Below, in pieces: positions 6,653 to 14,846 of a stretch of 25,377 nt of DNA. The notes below the pieces were generated by a model. The model did not search any database. It was given only the letters and a program-made list of their open reading frames with translations, and had not been told where the DNA came from. Source of the DNA: an uncultured bacterium. Its GTDB lineage: Bacteria > Patescibacteriota > Dojkabacteria > B142 > OLB20. The stretch is taken from assembly GCA_937889205.1 (NCBI GenBank), contig CALARN010000023.1, positions 1 through 25,377 on the forward strand. Direction: 5' to 3'. The translations under genes were made by a program, and so were the position numbers. The first letter of the stretch is position 1; each line of letters begins with the position of its first letter.

Positions 6653-8770
6653 ATGCTGGAGACTATTTTAATTATTATTGCATCTTTTACAAACATTGTA
6701 CTTGGTGCAACGGTCCTAACAAGATATAAATCTCTTAAAAAAGAGTACGTCTATTTTTCCTTGGCAACAATTTCGGTTGGGCTTTGGAGTGCTTCTACAA
6801 TAGCATTAAACGTAAATACAATTATGTTTTGGGAAGATGTCCTGTTTATTTCTTCTACCTCAGCGCTATTTTTTATTACTTTGTATTCATTTGGATTTCT
6901 GCAGAGACCTAAAGAGGTTCTTGTTCGTGCTTATTCTTTGTTCTTCTTATTAATTATAACCCTCTTAGTTATAACAGATACAATTATTGCTTCAGTTAGT
7001 AAAGATTATCAGGCGTCGGGTGTAGATGTTGAGCTAGGAAAGTTATTTATATTATTTATCATTTTTGTAATCACTTCAATAGGTTTGGTAATTTCAAATC
7101 TAGTTGATGCATATAAGAAAGTGGATGGAGTTAAAAAACAGCAAATCAGATATTTGTTGTTAGGTATAATCGGTTTTGCAATACCAACAATCATTACTAA
7201 TATGTTACTACCATTATTAGGCATCTACTCGTTTAATAATACTGGCGTTATCTTTTCTTTATTTTTTACATTTACAGTCTTTACGTCCATTATTAAACAC
7301 AGGCTATTTTCCGTAAGATCGATAGCTATTAAAACGCTGAAGTATTTTATTGTTGGATTAATTTTGTTCTTAATCGTTTTTTCATTGCGATTATTTAAGG
7401 ATAAGCTTCTCAATCTTGAAATTTATGATGCAAATAGTTTGTTTATTGATTTTATTGCAGCGATTTTTATTGGCATTTTTATTACTTCATTAATTATTTC
7501 TCTTGATAATAAATTGACCAAATTTATTAATCCAGAAGTTTATCTTCTTAATCAGATGATAAAGAAGATGGATAAAGATATAAATAAAGAATTAGACCCC
7601 ATAATTGTTATAAATAAGACTTTACAATTACTTATGAGTGGGTATCCAAATAATGGAATATATTTTGTAACTTACAAAAAGGGAAAGTTCCACATATTAC
7701 CAGAGAATAAAATCAGTAAAATTGTTTCAATTAATAAAATTAAACCAATCAAGAGGACGATTATTATTCAAGAAGGTGCAGATACTGAGTATGATTTTAT
7801 TAGAGATAACTCCGCATTAGAGATTGTTTCGAATATTAACGAAACAAATTGGTTAATATTTACAAAAGATTATCATTCGGACGCCTTTACAAAGGATGAA
7901 TTAGACACTATTGAAAACATAATATTTAAATTGAAGGAAATTTTTAACAGGGTAAAAATTTATGAAACTACAAAAGAATTTAATAGAATTTTAGAAGAGA
8001 AAGTAGAGAAGGCTACGAGTGAATTGAAAGAAAAAAACATAAAACTTGCAGAAAAGATAGAATTCGAAAGAGATATGTTAGATATTTTAGGGCATGAACT
8101 TAGAACTCCATTGTCGATTGTCAGAAATGCTGTCTTTATGAATAGATACTTGTTAAAAACGCCAAATCCTGAAATAAACAAAATAATGAAGTACAATGAA
8201 ATGGCGGTTGAACATGTTACAAGAGAGATAGGTCTACTTGAGACAATGTTGTCTGCTACGAAAATTGATAATGATAGATTGCAGATAAATTTTGAAAAGG
8301 TAGATTTAATTGATGTTGTTAACGACTCTCTTGAAGGATTGAAATCAAAGGCAATAGAGAAAGGCCTTAAGATGGAATTTATTAAGCCTAAAAAATGTTT
8401 TGTTATTGCCGATAGGACAAGAATTCAAGAAGTTGCAGATAATTTAATAGATAATGCAATAAAATATACAGATAGCGGTAAAGTGGAGATTGAAATAATT
8501 GTTGAGAGATCAATTTCAAGATTATTAATAAAAGATACTGGCAGGGGAATACCAAAAGATGAAATCGAAAAATTAGGGCAAAAATTCTATAGGGTAGATA
8601 ATTATCTTAAAGGCTCGGCTAACAATGAAGATAGGATAGTAAGGCCTGGCGGAACTGGCTTAGGTCTTTATGTTACGTTTACACTTGTTAAAGCAATGAA
8701 AGGTAGGATTGAAATTGAGAGCACTCTGGGAAAAGGTTCGATATTTACTATCGTGTTAAGAAATCCCTAA
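6653..8770 (+). CDS. Multi-pass membrane sensor histidine kinase (7TM-like N-terminus)
   Basis: A 705-aa hybrid-free sensor kinase. Residues 1-220 hold about seven hydrophobic helices (near 3-22, 33-53, 59-83, 91-112, 132-150, 165-190, 195-215), the layout of the HisKA_7TM sensory module. Two further helices lie at about 229-246 and 265-286. Residues 300-430 look like a degenerate GAF-like domain, followed by a coiled coil (about 435-475). The HisKA box is GHELRTPLS with phospho-acceptor His481. The ATPase domain carries the N box NLIDNAIKYT (597), G1 DTGRGIPKDE (628) and G2 GGTGLGL (666), so catalysis should be intact. No response regulator is encoded nearby. Its place after the ligase and methyltransferase suggests it senses their product or a related ligand. 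Its stop overlaps that of the convergent gene by 4 nt. Confidence 0.93.
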   Translation: MLETILIIIASFTNIVLGATVLTRYKSLKKEYVYFSLATISVGLWSASTIALNVNTIMFWEDVLFISSTSALFFITLYSFGFLQRPKEVLVRAYSLFFLLIITLLVITDTIIASVSKDYQASGVDVELGKLFILFIIFVITSIGLVISNLVDAYKKVDGVKKQQIRYLLLGIIGFAIPTIITNMLLPLLGIYSFNNTGVIFSLFFTFTVFTSIIKHRLFSVRSIAIKTLKYFIVGLILFLIVFSLRLFKDKLLNLEIYDANSLFIDFIAAIFIGIFITSLIISLDNKLTKFINPEVYLLNQMIKKMDKDINKELDPIIVINKTLQLLMSGYPNNGIYFVTYKKGKFHILPENKISKIVSINKIKPIKRTIIIQEGADTEYDFIRDNSALEIVSNINETNWLIFTKDYHSDAFTKDELDTIENIIFKLKEIFNRVKIYETTKEFNRILEEKVEKATSELKEKNIKLAEKIEFERDMLDILGHELRTPLSIVRNAVFMNRYLLKTPNPEINKIMKYNEMAVEHVTREIGLLETMLSATKIDNDRLQINFEKVDLIDVVNDSLEGLKSKAIEKGLKMEFIKPKKCFVIADRTRIQEVADNLIDNAIKYTDSGKVEIEIIVERSISRLLIKDTGRGIPKDEIEKLGQKFYRVDNYLKGSANNEDRIVRPGGTGLGLYVTFTLVKAMKGRIEIESTLGKGSIFTIVLRNP

Positions 8771-9696
8771 TCCCCATACCACCCCTCATTCACCTTAATT
8801 GCTGTTGCTAAGTCTGTAAGTTTGTTTGCTACAATCCAGTTTAGCATTGTGGTGTCTGCGTTTACCCCTAGACGGTTAGCGATTTTATTGGCATAGCTAT
8901 TTGGTTCATTTTGAACTTCAATTGTTGTGCCTACATATTTTGCAGAGAATAGCTTTAAATTACATTCTCCACACACTTGATACACTTCATTTACAGTACC
9001 GACATAAGAACTATGTTGACCTAATGAGATGCCGGTTAAGTATGCTTTTAATGCATTGAAACCGTCATTGTATGTTGCAAAGATCATGTAGTCACCTCTA
9101 CCGTTGGCGTCTGTTCTAGTACCACAGGGAGCTGTTCCTCCATTGTTAACAATGATGCCATTACGAAAGGCAGAAGGGCGAATATTCCCAGGATTATTGT
9201 TTTGGCATGACCATCCTAGAAAGCCAAAACTGGTATAGCCAGCTTCGAATCGACAATATGTTCCGCTTGTACAAGGCACGCAGTTTTGCGTTGTAGCAGG
9301 GCATCCTGGTGAAACCTGTCTTGGTAATGAAGTGTTCGTCACTGTAGTTGGAACAATAGTTTGCGTAGGAGCAATTGTTGTTGCAATTGGAGCTTTGGTG
9401 GTAGGGGTTACGGTAATCTTCTTTGTTGGTACTGGCGTTGTTGAAATAGACACTGTAGGAATAATTGATTCGGTTGGCTCAATTAAAACTACGAGCACTT
9501 CTGGTTGGCTATTGTCGGTTTCTTCGGTTACAAGAACAGATTTTTCATAATTATTAACTAAATTAGCAGTGTTATCTGTCGCCTCTTCTTGAGTATTACT
9601 AAGGATAATAACCTGGGCAATTAAAAAAACAGTCAATAACATTGCTATTAAGCTGAATACTGTAATTATTATCTTTGTATTTATATTTTTTTTCAT
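8767..9696 (-). CDS. Exported NNPGN-type putative peptidoglycan-lytic protein
   Basis: A 309-aa protein. An N-terminal hydrophobic helix (residues 9-32) serves as signal anchor. A Thr/Pro-rich, low-complexity linker (about 75-125) puts the C-terminal domain away from the membrane. The C-terminal domain contains QNNNPGNIRPSAF (165-177) and GDYMIFATYNDGFNALKAYL. This is the NNPGN-R...F.t...G..A signature seen in phage virion 'structural protein P5'-like muramidase domains and related secreted proteins. Several cysteines (around 132-148, 164, 191, 242-245) may form disulfides outside the cell. The activity is inferred from the motif, not shown. It lies divergent to the surface-protein operon, which suggests a role at the envelope or in contact with another cell. 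Confidence 0.7.
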   Translation of the reverse strand: MKKNINTKIIITVFSLIAMLLTVFLIAQVIILSNTQEEATDNTANLVNNYEKSVLVTEETDNSQPEVLVVLIEPTESIIPTVSISTTPVPTKKITVTPTTKAPIATTIAPTQTIVPTTVTNTSLPRQVSPGCPATTQNCVPCTSGTYCRFEAGYTSFGFLGWSCQNNNPGNIRPSAFRNGIIVNNGGTAPCGTRTDANGRGDYMIFATYNDGFNALKAYLTGISLGQHSSYVGTVNEVYQVCGECNLKLFSAKYVGTTIEVQNEPNSYANKIANRLGVNADTTMLNWIVANKLTDLATAIKVNEGWYGD

Positions 9697-9799
9697 GACC
9701 TCATTTTACTCTATATTGTGTGGTTAAAGCCAGATAATTTGGTTTGACATTAATAATTGAATTTGCGAGTATGATAAATGAATTATTGACACTGTTATC

Positions 9800-11521
9800 A
9801 TGCCCAAGAAGCCGTTTTTATTCCTTTTAGTTTTTGCGATTGCTCTTGTTGTTTTTGTGTTTCCAATTTTTGCAGAAACGATAAACTCTTCTGTAACTGT
9901 AGGTAATAGTGCTCCTACATTTACAAGTGAACCGGCCGAATCTCCAGCATCAGATTTTAATAGCCCAAATAACGAAGGGGAAGACGTTACTTTTGTTGCA
10001 ACTGCCATTGATGCAAATAACGATGATTATTATTTATTGGTTTGTAGAAACTCAGCTAATCCAACTGCTAATGCAAATGCTGCTCCTACTTGTAGTGGAG
10101 GGGTTACTGCACAGGTTTGCGTGAGTTCTGCCACTGCAAGTAACACAGAAGCATCTTGTAGTATTAGTACTACAGGCATTAGTAATCAGATAGTTGATTG
10201 GTTTGCATATGTTTGTGATTACAGTAGTTTAAGTGAGTGTTCGAGCTTTTCTGATGGAACTGGGGCATCGGGTAGTCCTTTTCATGTAAATCATGCTCCT
10301 ACTTTTACGGTTGCTCCTGTTAGACCTGGTGCTAATCCGGGAGGAAATTTAACCTTTACAGTGCTTGCGGCTAATTGGGGTGACACTGATTCAACAGTAG
10401 CTCCAGATACTGGTAAACTACTAGTATGTGCTACTGCAGGTATTACAGATGGTGCTTGTAATGGAACAGAATTATGTTCTTCTGCATTTACCTCTGCAGG
10501 TAGTAATTTATCTTGTACATTCGATGATTCAGCCAATGCAGTCAAAGCCGCTGCTGTATATAACGCCTATGTGTATGTTGTTGATCACCACAATTTTGGT
10601 GCTAGTGGTGCAGTTCAAGGAACAAATGTCGGATATTCAATTAATAATGTAACGCCAGGAGTATCAGAAGTGATGGATATCAACAATGATACTAATATCA
10701 CACTTACCGCTAATAGTAGTATCAATGTTAATGTTAAAGCCACAGTAACAGATGTTAACGGATGCACTGATTTAGATGCTGCGAGAGTTGCTGGAAATTT
10801 TTATAGAACGCCAACTATTACAAATTCTACTTGTACTGCAAACACAGCGTCATGCGCTCTATTACATACTTGTACTGTTGACAGCTCAAATACTTGTACT
10901 GGCCCGACAGACTCTAGTGTAACTTTTAACTGTGTCGCTAGCTTAAATTACTATACCGATCCTACAGACGGTGATGTTACTTCAAACCCCTACCATGCAG
11001 ATTATTGGGTGGCATATGTAACGGCTGAAGATGCTAATGGTTTAATAGGCGCAGAAGAGTCTGCGAGAACACCAAATCTAGAAGTCTTAAGCCTTAATGC
11101 TATGAGTATATCTGCTTCGATTAACTATGGCTCATTGGCTCCAAATCTAGCTTCTAATGCTGGAATCATAAGTGCTCCTGTTAGCATTACTAATACAGGC
11201 AATGTTGGTTTAGATATGGAATTAAGAGGTAATGGTGCCGGTTTATGCACAGATTACCCGACTTGTGCCGGCGCTGTAATAGATTTGGCACAACAAAGAT
11301 GGGAATACTTAAACAATACAACTGAATACATATCTAGTACAAATATTTTAACTAACAGTTATGTTGATGCTCCTTTAAATATTTTGAAACCTAATGAGAT
11401 TTTTACAACAAGGACAGGGAGTATCTACTGGGGGATCATGATTCCCTCTGGCCAGGCGGCTGGCACATATACTGGAACGAACACAATTAATGCCGTTGTT
11501 AGTGACCCTTCAAATTGGTAA
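9800..11521 (+). CDS. Secreted Cys-rich protein with Ig-like modules
   Basis: A 573-aa exported protein. A clear signal peptide is followed by a cleavage site near residue 25 (FPIFA|ET). The mature part is rich in Thr, Ser, Asn and Ala, with few Lys or Arg. It has about three beta-rich modules beginning with NSAPTFTSEP, HAPTFTVAPV and NNVTPGVSEV. Each has paired cysteines (for example YLLVCRN..PTCSG, LLVCATA..GACNG, CTANTASCALLHTC). The last ~130 residues (ASINYGSLAPN..ITNTGNVGLDMELRGNG) form another beta-sandwich-like unit. There is no TM or sortase signal at the C-terminus, so retention would need a partner, perhaps the membrane proteins encoded next. Modules of this kind are frequent in CPR surface proteins; a specific family name cannot be given. 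It is first gene of a three-gene operon. Confidence 0.8.
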   Translation: MPKKPFLFLLVFAIALVVFVFPIFAETINSSVTVGNSAPTFTSEPAESPASDFNSPNNEGEDVTFVATAIDANNDDYYLLVCRNSANPTANANAAPTCSGGVTAQVCVSSATASNTEASCSISTTGISNQIVDWFAYVCDYSSLSECSSFSDGTGASGSPFHVNHAPTFTVAPVRPGANPGGNLTFTVLAANWGDTDSTVAPDTGKLLVCATAGITDGACNGTELCSSAFTSAGSNLSCTFDDSANAVKAAAVYNAYVYVVDHHNFGASGAVQGTNVGYSINNVTPGVSEVMDINNDTNITLTANSSINVNVKATVTDVNGCTDLDAARVAGNFYRTPTITNSTCTANTASCALLHTCTVDSSNTCTGPTDSSVTFNCVASLNYYTDPTDGDVTSNPYHADYWVAYVTAEDANGLIGAEESARTPNLEVLSLNAMSISASINYGSLAPNLASNAGIISAPVSITNTGNVGLDMELRGNGAGLCTDYPTCAGAVIDLAQQRWEYLNNTTEYISSTNILTNSYVDAPLNILKPNEIFTTRTGSIYWGIMIPSGQAAGTYTGTNTINAVVSDPSNW

Positions 11522-11523
11522 CT

Positions 11524-12768
11524 ATGACAAGAAAAATCTTAAAGACTGTAATATTTTCAATAATACTTTTTGGCATTTTGGGAATGCAGCCAATACCTGC
11601 AAACGCCATCACTATTGGTATATCCCCGGTTAACATCAATAATAACATTTTAGTCCCTGGTGCTAAATTATCTAGTGATTTTACTTTCTCTTTGGCTGAA
11701 TTAGAGCAGGATATGTTAGTTGAGATTGAGGTAGAATCAGACGAAATTGCTGATTGGATTACTTTTAGTACAGGTAATAGTTTTGAATACAAACAAGGAC
11801 AAGCTAACCAAAAAGTTACAGTTATTATTGATGTACCTCAAGATGCAAAGTTTAAAAAATATGAGGCAATTATCCGTTTTAATGCAAAAGAAGTATCTGC
11901 TTCTAAAGATGTAGCAAGGGTTGTTAGTGGAACCAGATTAGATGTAAATATTGAGGTGTCTAATAGAAGGCAAGCAGGGTTAACAGTGTCTTTGGTTACG
12001 ATAAAGCTAAGTGAAGATAAGAACAAGATTTTGTTAACTGCAAAAACTAGCAATACAGGCAATTTTGAAAATGGCCTTGATAAAGTGATTGTGCTTGTTA
12101 CTGATTTGAATGATAGGACTATTGCAAAGCTTGAACAAGATATTGACAGGTTAATCCCCCCTTTCAGTTCTCAAGATACTATTATTGAGTTCGATAATAC
12201 TTTTAAGAAAGGTGAGTATTATGCAAATGTAGGCTTGTTCTCTGGCAGTAGTTCAATCTATGACAACAAATTACTACTAAATATCGATGGCGAAAGTGTC
12301 GTTGCTTTAACTGAGGTTGGCAATGTTATTACTACTGATGATTATATAATTCTAGCAGTGGGAACAATATTGGGATTTATTAGTTTGTTAATTATTATAA
12401 AATTTGCCAAGAAGAAACTTACAACTTCATCTGTGATTATTACCTTTATTACAATTATTCCAATTTTGGCGTTGCTGAGTTTTTATGGATATTACGGAAA
12501 AGTCCTATATGATAGACAACTACTGCAGAATAATAGCGAGCAGAACAATGACAAAACAAACTCAAAAGCATTCGAAACATATATTCTACTTGATGAAAAA
12601 ACAATTAAATTTAAACAGGATAGTGAATTGTATGAAGCTGCAATTATTAATCCTAAGGTTAAACTAGTAGCCGTTGCAGGCAGTAGCTATACGATTATTT
12701 CTGAAGTAAATGGCTGGTATAAGTTGGAAATTGCACCCGATGAGTTTGGGTTTATCAAGAAGGAATAA
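11524..12768 (+). CDS. Exported Ig-like membrane protein with C-terminal SH3-like domain
   Basis: A 414-aa protein. It has a signal peptide (cleavage near NANA-IT), then an extracellular beta-rich region of about 240 residues (ITIGISPVNINNNI..PGAKLSSDFTF, SNTGNFENGLDKV) resembling DUF916/Ig-like domains of cell-surface proteins. Two TM helices follow (about 276-297 and 305-327). The last ~65 residues (YEAAIINPKVKLVAV..YTIISEVNGWYKLEI..FGFIKKE) have the look of a bacterial SH3 domain. If the TM pair is a hairpin, the SH3-like domain would also lie outside, near the cell wall. A TTG at 11515 extends the frame by three codons, but the ATG is preferred. The start is 3 nt past the previous stop, and the next gene begins directly after its stop: an operon. 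Confidence 0.78.
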   Translation: MTRKILKTVIFSIILFGILGMQPIPANAITIGISPVNINNNILVPGAKLSSDFTFSLAELEQDMLVEIEVESDEIADWITFSTGNSFEYKQGQANQKVTVIIDVPQDAKFKKYEAIIRFNAKEVSASKDVARVVSGTRLDVNIEVSNRRQAGLTVSLVTIKLSEDKNKILLTAKTSNTGNFENGLDKVIVLVTDLNDRTIAKLEQDIDRLIPPFSSQDTIIEFDNTFKKGEYYANVGLFSGSSSIYDNKLLLNIDGESVVALTEVGNVITTDDYIILAVGTILGFISLLIIIKFAKKKLTTSSVIITFITIIPILALLSFYGYYGKVLYDRQLLQNNSEQNNDKTNSKAFETYILLDEKTIKFKQDSELYEAAIINPKVKLVAVAGSSYTIISEVNGWYKLEIAPDEFGFIKKE

Positions 12769-14760
12769 ATGAAGAAAGTAATTCTCATTACAATATTTTT
12801 TTTAACATTGGTAGCAGGTGTAAAAGCAGCTAATTTAGATACTAATGTTGAAGTTGAAGTAAGCCCAACCACAACGGTTACTGTAACAACAACGCCAACA
12901 GTTACACCAACCGTCACTCTAACACCTTCGACCACTACTGTTCCGTTAAATCCGCCAACAATAACTATTGTAGATGTGGTCGTTGTTAATAGTTTGAGGC
13001 GCCTAACTATTATTGGTAGCAACTATCAGGTTGGAGCTACGGTAAGAATCAATTCGGTCACATATACACCTGTCTTTCTAGACTCTAGTCATTTACAATT
13101 ATCATTAAGTAATTTAGCTTCGGGGGTTGTTAATGTTAGGGTAACGAATCCCGATACTCAATATGCAGATTATAGTTTTAATTATCAAAATCCTACACCC
13201 ACACGAACAGCTACGCCAACAGTCACACCATCAGTAACAACTACTCCGGTTATCATCTTACCCAAAATATTACAAATTGATTATAGACCAAATCTTAATG
13301 AAGAAGCTGAGATAATGATAATCGGGAGTAATTTTCAAAACGGAGCAGTAGTATCAATTAATGGTATCGGGCAGACTGTTACTTTTATTGACGCAGAGCA
13401 TCTACTCTTAACAAATCTAAAAGATGGGCTTTATGGTAATTTGCTATTTGAAGTAATTAATCCTGATGGTGGGGCTGATGAAATGATGTATGCCATAGCT
13501 AAACCAATAGTAACACCTACTGTAACAGCAGATGTTGAACAAACATTAATTGAAATTTTTACTGTTAATAAAGAAGCTGATACTTTATTAGTTACTGGTA
13601 AAAACTTTGAAAAGGGCATGAAATCTTATATTAACGGAGTAGAGTATGAGCATGAATATATTGATAGTAACCATATACGTATTCTTGGTATTAGAGGTCT
13701 ATCAGGAAACTTAAAACTCAGATTGGTTAACAAAAATGGAGATAGTGCTGAGAAAAATTATTTAATTACTACGGAAGGTTTAGCCGAAAGCCCAGCTATA
13801 GTAAAGGTTTTGCGACAAGTTGCTGAAGAAGCTCAAGTTGAAAATGTGGCAATTTCTGGTTTAACAACTGCGGTAGCAGTTTCAAGTCTTGCAGATTATC
13901 TTAAGCTTGCATTCATCCCATGGAAGAAACGCAAGAAGTATTGGGGATTGGTACTTGATAACACCAGTTTTATTGCAATTCCTTTAGCCATAATTAATGC
14001 AGTAGATTTAAAAACCAAAAAAATAGTAGCAACTGCGGTTTCAGATATGGAAGGAAGATATGGGTTAATACTTGATTCTGGAGAATATCATCTCGAAGTT
14101 AAACATTATGAATACACTTTAGCAACACAAAGCCAGGTAGGGGTTTATTATGGGCAAAATATAACAGTAACTAAAGAAACACAACTAAATCTCAATATTT
14201 TGATGACTAGAATAGGTCATGCTCAAGAGCCTTTAACAAATAAATTTAAGAAGGTGTGGAATTATATAATGGTAAAGTTTACAAAAATTTACCCATATAT
14301 CTTAGCTGTGTTTTTACTTCTAAATATATATTTCTTATTAGTTACAGGGCAGCTAATATATATTTTTTTAGTGGTCTATCATTTAATGTTAGTTGTTGTT
14401 TTCTTCTCTGTACTTGGCAAGTATAAGCATCAATGGGCGACATGTGTAGATTCTTTAAATGGTAATTTTGTCCCCAGAGCTTTAATAAAACTTTATCAAA
14501 TTGAAAACAATGAGCTAGTTGATACAAAGGTAGCCGATGCTAAGGGTAGATTTAGTTTTATTGTACCAAAGGGTAGTTACCAACTAATAGCAAGCGCTAT
14601 GGGGTATTCGTTCCCATCTGTCAAGAACAAAGCTAGTCAAGATCAGCAAGGTAGATTCATTATTGAGTTTAATAATGCTTTAAATATTAACGAGATTCCT
14701 TTTGATTCAATTCAAGGAGCACAACTATTATCAGCAAATAAATTTGGAGTTATAAATTAA
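12769..14760 (+). CDS. Surface protein with IPT/TIG repeats and two carboxypeptidase-regulatory-like domains
   Basis: A 663-aa protein with a signal peptide (residues 1-20) and Thr/Pro-rich linkers at about 31-62 and 140-160. Three similar ~80-residue IPT/TIG-like repeats follow (about 62-140, 163-245, 258-335), each with a '(I/T)IIGSNYQ.GA.V.ING..Y....DS.HL' pattern. A hydrophobic segment near 358-380 ends in KKRKKYWG. The first CarboxypepD_reg-like domain is at about 396-470 (DLKTKKIVATAVSDMEGRYG). Two TM helices lie at 507-526 and 528-551, and a second CarboxypepD_reg-like domain at 560-630 (VADAKGRFSFIVPKGSYQL). The basic stretch after the first hydrophobic segment suggests that both C-terminal domains may be cytoplasmic. 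AAGGA lies 8 nt before the ATG, a good ribosome site. It is the last gene of the surface operon. Confidence 0.8.
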   Translation: MKKVILITIFFLTLVAGVKAANLDTNVEVEVSPTTTVTVTTTPTVTPTVTLTPSTTTVPLNPPTITIVDVVVVNSLRRLTIIGSNYQVGATVRINSVTYTPVFLDSSHLQLSLSNLASGVVNVRVTNPDTQYADYSFNYQNPTPTRTATPTVTPSVTTTPVIILPKILQIDYRPNLNEEAEIMIIGSNFQNGAVVSINGIGQTVTFIDAEHLLLTNLKDGLYGNLLFEVINPDGGADEMMYAIAKPIVTPTVTADVEQTLIEIFTVNKEADTLLVTGKNFEKGMKSYINGVEYEHEYIDSNHIRILGIRGLSGNLKLRLVNKNGDSAEKNYLITTEGLAESPAIVKVLRQVAEEAQVENVAISGLTTAVAVSSLADYLKLAFIPWKKRKKYWGLVLDNTSFIAIPLAIINAVDLKTKKIVATAVSDMEGRYGLILDSGEYHLEVKHYEYTLATQSQVGVYYGQNITVTKETQLNLNILMTRIGHAQEPLTNKFKKVWNYIMVKFTKIYPYILAVFLLLNIYFLLVTGQLIYIFLVVYHLMLVVVFFSVLGKYKHQWATCVDSLNGNFVPRALIKLYQIENNELVDTKVADAKGRFSFIVPKGSYQLIASAMGYSFPSVKNKASQDQQGRFIIEFNNALNINEIPFDSIQGAQLLSANKFGVIN

Positions 14761-14846
14761 TTGCAGATTAGGTCAATATTCAATTACCTAGCACTAAACT
14801 GGAGAGATGTTAATCCCCCGGGCACATACTCGTCTTGTTACTGGCT

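Noticed and set aside
9332..9550. Plus-strand frame of Val/Gly-rich peptide
   Set aside because: It is the antisense reading of the Thr/Pro-rich linker of the exported lytic-type protein; low-complexity coding explains it.
9751..9775. Promoter for the surface operon (TTGACA ... TATGAT)
   Set aside because: Both boxes are good, but the spacer is about 20 nt, too long for a confident call.
12687..13022. Minus-strand Val/Thr-rich frame
   Set aside because: It is a shadow of the Thr/Pro-rich linker and first IPT repeat of the surface protein.
14761..14846. Terminator between convergent surface and GT-C genes
   Set aside because: Only a 5-bp TAGGT/ACCTA pairing with a 12-nt loop and no T-run could be found.
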